From Streptomyces rishiriensis (GTDB lineage Bacteria; Actinomycetota; Actinomycetes; Streptomycetales; Streptomycetaceae), in contig NZ_BEWA01000017.1 of assembly GCF_003112535.1 (NCBI RefSeq), positions 248,001-312,000 of the forward strand: a stretch of DNA of 64,000 nucleotides, given 5' to 3'. Positions 26,401-32,510 of the stretch are shown here, piece after piece. The notes under the pieces were generated by a model, which saw nothing but the letters and a program-made list of their open reading frames with translations, was not told the origin of the DNA and did no database searches. The stretch's first letter is position 1, and each line of letters starts with the position of its first letter. A program made the position numbers and the translations under genes.

Positions 26401-27506
26401 GCGGCCGCGTCCCGCGTCCCGGCCAGCATGGTCCGGGTGCGCGCGCCGTTCGCCAGCGCCAGGGCGAGGAAGGGCAGCGCCCCGTCCGCCGCCACCGCCG
26501 CGGCGAACGCGGCGCTGTCGCTCACCCTGGTCATCGGCCCCTGGGCGACGGGGAGCCGGGTGCCGAGCGCCAGGCTCATCGGCGAGCCGGGCCTCAGCGC
26601 CCGTGCGGCCGAGTCGTCGTGGACGGCGTTCAGCACCGCGTCCCGCAGCGCGCGAACCGTGCGCCGTACGTCGCCCCAGCGCGTCGCGAACCGGGCGGCG
26701 AGGAAGCCGTCCTGGCCCACCGGGAGCACCTGGGTGCGCGGGTCCCGCGCGCCGAGCATCGCCGCCACCTCCCGCGGCCCGGCGTCCTCGGCGAGCGCCG
26801 GGGCGTCCGGGCCCCGCCGCAGCAGGACACGGTGACCGGCCAGCACGACGGTCTCCGAGCCGTCGAGGGTGCGCAGCGCGGCGGCGGCCGGTTCGGGCAG
26901 CGCCGACTCGGCGAGCAACGCGAGCTGGGCGTCCAGGACGACCCCGGCCGCGCCGCCGGCCACCGCTGCGGCGGCCGTGCGGGGGCCGATGCCGCCGCAG
27001 GCCCACACCGGCGTCGTCAGCTCGGGCGCGGCGAGGAGCTGCTGGAGCAGGACGAAGGTGTTCAGCGCGCCGATGCGGCCGCCGCACTCGGCGCCGCGGG
27101 CGATCAGGCCGTGCGCTCCGGCGCGTGACGCTTCCCGCGCGCCCGCCAGGTCGGTGACCTCGACCAGCACCCGGAAGCGGGCCGCGAGCTCGGGGATCCG
27201 CCAGACGGCTCCGGCCGTGCCGGCTGCTCCGGTCGCCGCGTCGACGGCGAGGACCACGGTGTGGGGACCGTCCGGATCCAGGTCGGCGGGGGTGAGCCGG
27301 CAGTGCGCGTCGACGCGGACGCCGAACCCGCCCGGCGAGGCGTGCCGCAGCCGCGAGAGGGCCTCGCGCGATCTTCGGTCGCCGGGGCCGAGGTCCAGCA
27401 CGCCGAGACCGCCGGCCCGTGCGACCGCCAGGGCGAGCCCGGCGTCGGGCTCGCCGAACGGAGTGATGCCGATGATCATGTCCTCGGAACGCACAGCGGA
27501 CGTCAT
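20481..27506 (-). CDS. Iterative PKS subunit: nitronate-monooxygenase-like (NPD) region-KS-AT-ACP-KR
   Basis: 2341 residues; ATG 27506 is chosen because CGGAGA lies 6 nt upstream. Residues 1 to about 620 form two NPD/FMN-barrel-like halves (second half MSLALGTRLPVAQGPMTRVS, then FVFEGSECGGHVGP), a relative of the PfaD enoyl reductase. KS about 680-1115 with Cys863 in DAACASS, His998 and His1038. AT about 1242-1560 with Ser1335 in GHSYGEL and His1454. One ACP about 1735-1822 with Ser1771 in LSIDSIKRAEI, the form found in PUFA-synthase ACPs. KR about 1880-2341 with LAGGARGI, Ser2242, Tyr2255 and Asn2259. It has no DH or TE; DH is supplied by the next gene. It resembles clusters labelled 'eicosapentaenoic acid' in S. 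coelicolor, though no such product is proven there to my knowledge. Confidence 0.9.
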   Translation of the reverse strand: MTSAVRSEDMIIGITPFGEPDAGLALAVARAGGLGVLDLGPGDRRSREALSRLRHASPGGFGVRVDAHCRLTPADLDPDGPHTVVLAVDAATGAAGTAGAVWRIPELAARFRVLVEVTDLAGAREASRAGAHGLIARGAECGGRIGALNTFVLLQQLLAAPELTTPVWACGGIGPRTAAAAVAGGAAGVVLDAQLALLAESALPEPAAAALRTLDGSETVVLAGHRVLLRRGPDAPALAEDAGPREVAAMLGARDPRTQVLPVGQDGFLAARFATRWGDVRRTVRALRDAVLNAVHDDSAARALRPGSPMSLALGTRLPVAQGPMTRVSDSAAFAAAVAADGALPFLALALANGARTRTMLAGTRDAAAGRPWGVGVLGFAPEDVRAAQLEAVRQMRPTHAIIAGGRPSQARALEQDGIRTFLHVPSPGLLRQFLDAGARRFVFEGSECGGHVGPRGSFALWEAQLGVLEDFFEGRAADDVEVFFAGGVHDERSAAMVAALAAPLTARGAAVGLLMGTAYLFTDEAVACGAIRPLFRRQVMDAQATTLLESAPGHATRCVPSPFAAGFRDQEARLRAEGVPERRIWEELERLNVGRLRLASKGVTRDGDGDGVLIPVDEARQLAEGMFMAGEVAVLRSAATTLADLHESVTTGAVEHLARRAAQTAPVREPAEPVAPAPLDVAVVGMACMFPQAPDLPAFWANVVGGVDAVGEVPAERWDPAVHHGGSTTSKWGGFLPRIPFDPLRYGIPPASLGHVEPVQLLSLEAARRALEDAGYGDGGREFDRSRTSVVFGAEAGSDLSNAATLRAVLPSYYGRVPEGLDGQLPRLTEDSFPGMLANVISGRIANRLDLGGANYTVDAACASSLAAVDVACKELVGGTSDVVLCGGADLHNGINDYVLFSSVHALSPTGRSRAFDGSADGIALGEGVACVVLKRLADAERDGDRVYGVIKGLGASSDGRSLGLTAPRPEGQRAALERAYRNAGVSPADVGLVEAHGTGTVVGDRTELRILSEVFTEAGAGPGGCALGSVKSQIGHTKCAAGLAGLIKTLLALHTGVRPPTLHVESPNPAWEADTSPFAFHAEARPWAAPARERIAGVSAFGFGGTNFHVVLAAYADGVPPVRGLDVWPAELFVFRGRDEASARRAMEELLKAARAPGRPWRLRDLALGAARRSDASTDPARVALVATDVDDLVDKLLQALADPAGHAEHTGTAGRGPVRGIHRAGPGGAGDGGGAHDAKVAFLFPGQGSQRTGMLADLFVAFPELRPYLELGRAHADALYPPAAFDDAGRERQRAALTDTRVAQPALGVAGLAAHAVLTAAGVQPDMAAGHSYGELVALCAAGALAPETLLELSAERAAAILRAAESAGAARGDGSGGADPGTMAAVSAGAEEVARALRASGAPDSVVVANRNAPGQTVISGPTDAVAEAVRLLRAAGHGAQRIPVACAFHSPLVAGAADEFAEALAARPVHAPEFPVWSNRTAAPYPADGDAVRAGLAAQIGAPVAFVEQIEAMYDAGARVFVEAGPGSVLTRLTGQILGDRPHRAVACEPRPDSGLRGWLDALAELAVAGLPVRAGWLLRGREAVDALRAPAPRRPGWTVDGQLVRTADGALLPGALAPARRVVEPTERTATAVTTNPPHGVPSDRDALISEFLRTSREMIAAQRDVLLTYFGADPGARLAPPPAPQLIQEVRQLPAGSTESTASAQAAAPAAPAGGPDAVEPAVEPSGAVDVQQVVLEIISERTGYPVDMIEPDLDLEADLSIDSIKRAEIAGELARRLGAGADADLAALDDDALEELAKARTAAAVTDWLTARLGGPAEQAAAPTEPPAPPVPEPGPGPDAVTGEAPGRRLLRPVLLDERPGAPLDPSAALAGARWIVLGDAPETAARLASHGADVAVRARDHVLTESDGPVDGVLWLGALADAADDAPVLPDAFPVLKAALAHGPRSLLAVRRADGEAPDPRTAGLRGLFRTVAHEYPQTVARVVELADASPSAVADAVVAEAVAPDRTPVVLRTAAGRHGFELVAAPLGTLGDTGAGPAGEGAAEAAALGLDRDSVVLLAGGARGITAQFAAALARAARCRLELLGRTPAPDGPEAADTVSARTPAALRAALAARGGLRPAEINRAAELLLAQREIAATLAELTALGSRARYRSVDFREPDAVLQAVKEIHAEHGRLDGVVHAAGVIEDRLIAEKSAESFGRVYGTKATGAHALLTALEELPTPPAFTVLFGSVSAVVGNRGQVDYAAANDALETLGAAFAARTGRRAVTVHWGPWAPSAEHAGMVGAELAREYARRGIRLIDPEEGTAALLRELAWGEESATAVVYTASGW

Positions 27507-28148
27507 GATTCTCCGAATCAAGGGTGAGACTGCACGGTGGGGGTTCGGGACAGCAATGGCGGCTCACCGGATTCCGGCGGGGAGAGGTCCACCGCGGAAC
27601 GCCGTTCTGTAGCGCGTGCTCGAAACGCGTTGAAAGGTAGTGGCCTTGTTACTCACTGGTCAACGTTCGAACGATCGGCCGGTGACCAGCCGTATCGATT
27701 CGGTCAGTCGCGTGCGGAGGGTCAGGGGGGAGGAAAACGGATCAATTCCGGTTCCCCGAGGTCGCGTTCACCTCCGACTCACCTCCCGGAAACGTGAATG
27801 ACCGTCAGAAATGCGTTCCTTTGGACCGCATGTCCCCGAACGAACGCCTGTTCCCGGCGTCGATCCCGTGGCCGGGAAAATTCTGTGTGTCGTCCCCGGA
27901 GTGACCGGAAGGGCCCCTGCTCGCTCCGGCGTGCGCCGCTCACCCACCGGGACGGGTCTTGACGGGGGCCGGGCGGCCGCCAAGACTGCGATGACTGCGC
28001 GGTCAGGCCGGTCCTCGGGAGGTCGTCGACCGGTTTGACCGCGCGGCCGCGGGCGGCACTCCTCCGTACGGGTTCTGTCCGGTCCCGGGGCGCCGGTGTC
28101 CGAGTGTCAGCGCCCGGACCGTTGTGACGATCAGCCCATAGTGCGCGT
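27507..28148. other. 642-bp intergenic region upstream of the PKS operon
   Basis: It has somewhat lower G+C than its surroundings, especially 27600-27720. It contains the PKS leader, a likely promoter with an adjacent palindrome (see 27634-27673), and the upstream region of the serine-hydrolase-like gene. Open frames here lack ribosome-binding sites and look like chance. Nothing else was recognised. Confidence 0.5.
27634..27673 (-). promoter_or_regulatory. Candidate PKS promoter with adjoining palindrome
   Basis: Reading the minus strand, TTGACC (27663-27658), an 18-nt spacer and TACCTT (27639-27634) form a housekeeping-type -35/-10 pair, about 130 nt before the PKS start. Directly upstream lies the perfect 10-bp palindrome CGTTCGAACG (27664-27673), well placed for a regulator. 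No pathway-specific regulator gene is in the operon. Confidence 0.5.
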
Positions 28149-29345
28149 ATGACGCGTACTCGTACGGCGCTGCTGTGCGCCGCCGCTCTCCTCGCCTCGA
28201 CCCTCCAGACGGCGGTCGCGGCCGCCGGCCCCGACCACCGCGACCCGGCCTGCGCCGCCACCCGCAGCCCCGACGCCCAGGCGCGCAAGGTCCTCGGCAT
28301 CGTCCGCCGGGCCAAGAAGGAGCTGGACCTCAAGGCCGCCCTCGTCAAGGTCACGGTGGGCGGCCGCGAGCTCGTGACGGGAGCCGTCGGCGAGTCCATG
28401 ACGGACGTCCCCGCGACCCCCGCCATGCACTTCCGGACCGGCTCGGTCGGCATCGCCTTCATGGGCACCGTGCTGCTCCAGCTCGTCGAGGAGCGCAAGG
28501 TCGACCTCGACGCCCCGGTCTCGCGCTGGCTGCCCGACCTGCCGCACGGCGACGAGATCACCCTGCGCATGCTCGGCGACTCCACCTCGGGCCTGCACGA
28601 CTACGTCACGGACCCGGTCTTCCTGAAGAAGCTGTACGCGGACCCGTGGCAGCACTGGACCCCGAAGGAGCTCGTCGGAATCTCCCTCAGCCACCCCCTC
28701 TGGTACAAGCCGGGGACGAACTGGAGCTACTCGCACGCCAACTTCGTCCTGCTCGGCCGTGTCCTGGAGAAGATCTCCGGGACACCGCTCGCGCACCTCC
28801 TGCGGCAGCGCGTCCTGCGCCCCCTCGATCTGCGCAACACCCGCAGCAACGACACCGCGGAGATCCCGCAGCCGGTGCTGCACGCCTACGACGAGGAACG
28901 CGGCACCTACGAGGAGTCCACGTACTTCAATCCCTCCTGGACCACCGCCCCGGGGGCCGTCATCACCCAGGACATCTGCGACCTGGCCCGTTCCGGCCAG
29001 GGCATCGGCTCGGGTGAACTGCTCTCGAAGAGCTCCTTCCGCACCCAGCTGAACCCGGGAACGGTCGGTCTCGGCCACGCCACCGCCACCTGTCCCGCGT
29101 CCGTGTGCCTGCCCATGACGCAGAACTTCCACTTCGGCGTGGGCGTCCTCGTCAAGAACGGCTGGGTGCTGCAGAACCCGTCCTTCTTCGGCTACGCGGC
29201 CGTGATGGCGTACGAGCCGCACAAGAAGCTGTCCATCGCCGTGTCCACGACGGTGGGCCCGAACGCGCCCGGCGGCAACACCTCGCAGGTGATCACCGAG
29301 CGGATCGCCAAGCTGCTGGACCCGCAGCACCCCCTCGTCGGCTGA
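28149..29345 (+). CDS. Secreted serine-hydrolase-like protein lacking the catalytic motifs
   Basis: 398 residues with a signal peptide (TRTRTALLCAAALLASTLQT, then AAA). The overall fold matches the beta-lactamase/DD-peptidase family: ITLRMLGDSTSGLHDYV, PGTNWSYSHANFVLLG, FNPSWTTAPGAVITQ. The three catalytic elements are changed. SxxK is GSVGIAF (Lys replaced by Ile), YxN is YSH, and HxG is replaced by LQNPSFFGY. It is probably a non-catalytic binding or sensor protein, or a hydrolase using other residues. Two extra Cys pairs may form disulfides. The coding sequence is intact, which argues for a kept function. It is divergent from the PKS operon with 640 bp between. Confidence 0.85.
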   Translation: MTRTRTALLCAAALLASTLQTAVAAAGPDHRDPACAATRSPDAQARKVLGIVRRAKKELDLKAALVKVTVGGRELVTGAVGESMTDVPATPAMHFRTGSVGIAFMGTVLLQLVEERKVDLDAPVSRWLPDLPHGDEITLRMLGDSTSGLHDYVTDPVFLKKLYADPWQHWTPKELVGISLSHPLWYKPGTNWSYSHANFVLLGRVLEKISGTPLAHLLRQRVLRPLDLRNTRSNDTAEIPQPVLHAYDEERGTYEESTYFNPSWTTAPGAVITQDICDLARSGQGIGSGELLSKSSFRTQLNPGTVGLGHATATCPASVCLPMTQNFHFGVGVLVKNGWVLQNPSFFGYAAVMAYEPHKKLSIAVSTTVGPNAPGGNTSQVITERIAKLLDPQHPLVG

Positions 29346-29540
29346 CCGCGGCCGCTCGGTCGGCGCCCGGCGCGCACCCCGTCCAGGGCGATGGCCAGGA
29401 CGCGGTCGCGCCGGGCGTCGTGCGTGAAAGAGGTCGCCGTGACCCCGGCGACCAGGCGCAGCGGATCGCCGAAGTCCATGTCGTGACTCCGGCAACTCCT
29501 CTGCAGGCAGCCACAGTTCGAGGATCGTGCGGCCGCCCGC

Positions 29541-30191
29541 CTACCGCTGCTCGTACCGTGCGACGACCTCGGTGAGGTACCCGCGCAGCATCGCTTTGGC
29601 CTCGTCGAGGAGGTCGTCGTCGCCCTGCGGGGTGCGGCGGAAAGCCTCCTGGGCGAGTGCGTCGGCGGCGAGGATCGCGGCATGGCAGGCCCTCGCGAGC
29701 CGCTCGTCGTCGCGGGCCACGCCCAGGGCGAGCAGCACCCGCCGGACGCCGTCGGCCATCCGTCGCTTGTGCTCGCGGTCCGCGGCCCGGGTCCGCTCGG
29801 TCAGTCCGCTGCCGAACCACAGGGCTCGAAAGCCGTGTTCGGCACGGTAGACGCCGGCACAGGTGTCGACGAGGACGCCCACCGGATCGTCCCACCGCTC
29901 GTCGGCCGCGGCCCGGGTCAGGTCGTCCATGACGCCTTCGAGGCGGGCGAAGTATCCCGAGGCCAGGGCGTCGATGATCGCGCCCCGGTCGGGGAGGTAC
30001 TGGTACAGGGACCCGACCGACACCTTCGCCTCGGCCGCGACCCGTGTCGTGGTGAGCGCCTCCACGCCCTCGTCGACCAGGATGCGCTCGGCCGCCCGGA
30101 GCAGCAGGGCCAGCCGCGCCTTGCTGCGGGCCTGCCGGGGGGTGCGGCGCAGGGGGGCGCCGCCGTCGGGACCCGTGGTCGGCTGGACCAA
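29541..30191 (-). CDS. TetR-family transcriptional regulator
   Basis: 216 residues. The N-terminal helix-turn-helix is ALTTTRVAAEAKVSVGSLYQYL (about 45-66), the classical TetR signature, preceded by RTPRQARSKARLALLL. The ligand domain (helices from residue 70) is of the TetR_C type with CHAAILAADALAQEA. The start is TTG at 30191, supported by GGAGG 7 nt upstream. It is divergent from the aldolase/kinase pair, 58 bp away, and an imperfect inverted repeat at 30211-30231 overlaps both promoters, so it probably represses that operon. Confidence 0.87.
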   Translation of the reverse strand: MVQPTTGPDGGAPLRRTPRQARSKARLALLLRAAERILVDEGVEALTTTRVAAEAKVSVGSLYQYLPDRGAIIDALASGYFARLEGVMDDLTRAAADERWDDPVGVLVDTCAGVYRAEHGFRALWFGSGLTERTRAADREHKRRMADGVRRVLLALGVARDDERLARACHAAILAADALAQEAFRRTPQGDDDLLDEAKAMLRGYLTEVVARYEQR

Positions 30192-30210
30192 GGGACTGCC
30201 TCCAAACCTG

Positions 30211-30231
30211 AACGTGACTTTGTTTCATGTT
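30211..30231. promoter_or_regulatory. Candidate TetR operator
   Basis: AACGTGA (30211-30217) and TCATGTT (30225-30231) form a 6-of-7 inverted repeat with a 7-nt spacer containing TTTGT. It sits in the 58-bp space between the TetR gene and the aldolase gene, an AT-rich patch in an otherwise GC-rich area. Confidence 0.5.
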
Positions 30232-30249
30232 TACGCTACCTTCGCGCCC

Positions 30250-30972
30250 ATGACCGCCTCAAGCTCGACGCTGAGTCAGGAGCGGGCCGCCGTGGCGGAC
30301 GCCTGCCGGCGTCTGGGGGCCGAAGGCCTCCTCATCGGCACGGCCGGGAACGTGAGCGTACGCGTCGACGACCGGGTCGCGATCACCGCGACCGGAGCGG
30401 TCCTCGCACGGCTCACCCCGGACCAGGTGACCGTCGTCGACCTCGACGGGAACGTCGTCTCCGGAGGTCTGCGGCCGACCTCGGAGCTGGAACTGCACCT
30501 CGGCGTCTACCGTCGCTACGGCGTCGGCGCGGTCGTCCACACCCATGCCCCGATGGCCACCGCCGTCTCCTGCGTGCTCGACGAACTCCCCTGCATCCAC
30601 TACCAGTTGCTGGCGCTCGGCGGCACGGTGCGCGTCGCGCCGTACGCCACCTTCGGCACCCCCGAGCTGGCCGGGTCGGTGCTCGCCGCGCTCGACGGCC
30701 GCAGCGCCGCCCTGATGGCCAACCACGGCGCGGTCACCCACGGCGCGACCCTCGACGGCGCCGTCGAGAACGCGCTGCTCCTCGAATGGGCCTGTGGCGT
30801 CTACCGCGACGCGGCCGCCATGGGCCGGCCGCGCGTCCTCGACGAACAGCAGCGACTCGCCGTCATCGAGGCCGCCGTGGCCCGCGGGTACGGCGTCACC
30901 CACCCCGTTCCGCCCGCACCGCCCGCACCACTCGCACAGCAGCAGGAGCCGACGAAGGGGGAGAGCCGATGA
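30250..30972 (+). CDS. Class II aldolase/adducin family protein (fuculose-phosphate-aldolase-like)
   Basis: 240 residues. It shows the class II aldolase layout: GTAGNVSVRVDD near residue 30, the metal-binding VVHTHAPMATA with two His residues, and the second metal site LMANHGAVTHG. These zinc enzymes cleave sugar phosphates such as L-fuculose-1-phosphate or ribulose phosphates. The final 25 residues are a Pro/Ala tail. The stop overlaps the start of the PfkB kinase gene (ATGA), so the two very likely work in series: the kinase phosphorylates the sugar and the aldolase splits it. The sugar is unknown. Confidence 0.87.
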   Translation: MTASSSTLSQERAAVADACRRLGAEGLLIGTAGNVSVRVDDRVAITATGAVLARLTPDQVTVVDLDGNVVSGGLRPTSELELHLGVYRRYGVGAVVHTHAPMATAVSCVLDELPCIHYQLLALGGTVRVAPYATFGTPELAGSVLAALDGRSAALMANHGAVTHGATLDGAVENALLLEWACGVYRDAAAMGRPRVLDEQQRLAVIEAAVARGYGVTHPVPPAPPAPLAQQQEPTKGESR

Positions 30973-31898
30973 AGGTCTTCACGATGGGCGTGCACGTGCT
31001 GGACGTACTGGTGCGGCCGGTGCAGGAGATACCCGAGGGCCAGGGGGCGACGCTGGTCGAGGACATCCGGATGACCGCCGCCGGGACCGCCGGCGGCACG
31101 GCCCTCACCCTCGCCAAGCTGGGCGCCCGGGTGCGCAGCGCGGGCGCCGTCGGATCGGACCCGACCGGGGACATGCTGGTGCGGTTGCTCGAACAGGCGG
31201 GCGTCGAAACCGAGTTCCTCGTGCGCCGCACCGACACCGCCACCTCCGCGAGCGTCCTGCCGATCCGGCCCAACGGCGACCGGCCCTCGCTGCACCTGCT
31301 CGGCGCCAACATCACCTACGGCCTCGACGACGTCCCCTGGGACGCCCTCGCCGAGGCCACCCATCTGCACCTCGGCGGACCGGAGTTGATCGGCGTCGAC
31401 GTCGCCGCCCGCATCCTGTCCTTCGCCAAGGAGCACGGGGTGGTCACCTCCGTGGACCTGCTCGCCCCCGGCGTCCTCGGCGGCTTCGAGCAGATCGAGG
31501 CGGCCCTGCCCCACATCGACCATCTGCTGCCCAACGAGGACCAGGTCCTCGGCTTCACCGGCGAGAGCGACCTGCTGACGGCGGCGCGCAAGCTCCTCGC
31601 CGCGGGTGCGGGCGTCGTCGCCGTCACCCGCGGCGGGGACGGGGCGCTCGTGGTCACCGCGGACGGCGCGGAACCGGTGCCCGCCTTCGTCGTGGACGTC
31701 GTCGACACCACCGGTTGCGGCGACGCCTTCTCGGCGGGCTATCTGCGGGGCGTGAGCCTCGGCCGGACGCCGGGCGACGCCGCGGTCCTCGGCAGCGCCG
31801 CCGCCGCGCTCGTCGCGCAGGGGCTCGGCAGCGACCACGGCGACTTCGACCTCGCGGCCGCCGACGAGTTCGCGGCGGCCCACAGGCCCCGCCAGTGA
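30969..31898 (+). CDS. PfkB-family carbohydrate kinase
   Basis: 309 residues of the ribokinase fold. N-terminal substrate region TAAGTAGGTALTLAKLGA, central LPNEDQVLGFTG, and the C-terminal PfkB signature VVDTTGCGDAFSAGYLRG with catalytic Asp in GCGDAF and the anion hole. The ATG overlaps the aldolase stop by 4 nt. The product should be a phosphorylated sugar or nucleoside passed to the aldolase. It is closer to ribokinase or 2-dehydro-3-deoxygluconokinase types than to fructose-1-phosphate kinase. The specific substrate cannot be read. Confidence 0.88.
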   Translation: MKVFTMGVHVLDVLVRPVQEIPEGQGATLVEDIRMTAAGTAGGTALTLAKLGARVRSAGAVGSDPTGDMLVRLLEQAGVETEFLVRRTDTATSASVLPIRPNGDRPSLHLLGANITYGLDDVPWDALAEATHLHLGGPELIGVDVAARILSFAKEHGVVTSVDLLAPGVLGGFEQIEAALPHIDHLLPNEDQVLGFTGESDLLTAARKLLAAGAGVVAVTRGGDGALVVTADGAEPVPAFVVDVVDTTGCGDAFSAGYLRGVSLGRTPGDAAVLGSAAAALVAQGLGSDHGDFDLAAADEFAAAHRPRQ

Positions 31899-31918
31899 GC
31901 CGACGTCCCCTGTCGAGG

Positions 31919-31971
31919 GGCGGCCCGCCGCAGACTCGCGACAGACCGTCGACGCCCTGAGGCGGGCCGCC
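31919..31971. terminator. Long-range inverted repeat after the kinase gene
   Basis: GGCGGCCCGCC (31919-31929) is the exact reverse complement of GGCGGGCCGCC (31961-31971), with a 31-nt loop. It starts about 20 bp after the kinase stop and may end the aldolase/kinase transcript. The long loop makes this uncertain. Confidence 0.4.
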
Positions 31972-32066
31972 TTCGGCCTGGTGCGGGGCGCCGTCGGCCT
32001 GGTGCGGGGCACCTTCGGCCTGGGGTGGGCCGCCTTCGGCCTGGGCGGGTGGTCGGCGGCCTGGGG
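31962..32066. repeat. Four to five tandem 21-bp repeats
   Basis: Units 31962-31982, 31983-32003, 32004-32024 and 32025-32045 share GCGGGxCxCCxTCGGCCTGG, followed by a diverged fifth copy to about 32066. The 612-bp space (31899-32510) between the kinase and the GST-like gene holds no gene I can support. The 7-residue periodic frames across it are a by-product of the repeat. Confidence 0.75.
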
Positions 32067-32510
32067 TTGGGCGCCTCCTTCGGCCGGGCGACGCACCGGC
32101 CCTCCGCTCGCCCCGGCGCGCACGCGCGGAGCGTGGTCTGCCCCTCGTCTGCCCGTACTCACCTGGTGGACGCCCCCTTGACGGGCGCGGGGCGCGGATC
32201 GACACTCGATCCGGGAATCCTAGTGAACGGGTAGGGAAGCGCATGGGGCGACTGGAGCCGGTCATCGGCCGAGCGAGCCGCACGGCGTGCTCGTCGCCCC
32301 TTCTCACCTCGCGCCGTCACATCGACCTGCAGCGCGTCTGCAGCGCGATCGGGTCCCAGGACTGAGCCGGGCCTCCTCCCCGCGCCCAGCCGTGACCGCG
32401 CTGTACCGCGGGCACGGGCGATCCCGGCGCGCGTGACCAGGTCCGCCCCTTCGACGTCGCATCCGCCGCGCGCACAGGTTTCCTCAGCGCGCCCCGCCCA
32501 GGGGAGAGTC

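Noticed and set aside
23790..27128. A 1112-codon open frame on the plus strand
   Set aside because: It lies wholly antisense to the PKS gene whose KS, AT and NPD motifs are intact. The translation has no recognisable domain.
27512..27521. TTG start at 27521 for the first PKS gene
   Set aside because: ATG 27506 has a good CGGAGA ribosome-binding site at proper spacing; the TTG has none.
27664..27673. GTTCGAAC as a tRNA T-loop
   Set aside because: No acceptor, anticodon or D arms can be folded around it; it is read as an operator-like palindrome instead.
31981..32181. Gly/Trp-rich small protein over the 21-bp repeats
   Set aside because: It has no ribosome-binding site, and the periodic composition is explained by the 21-bp repeat.
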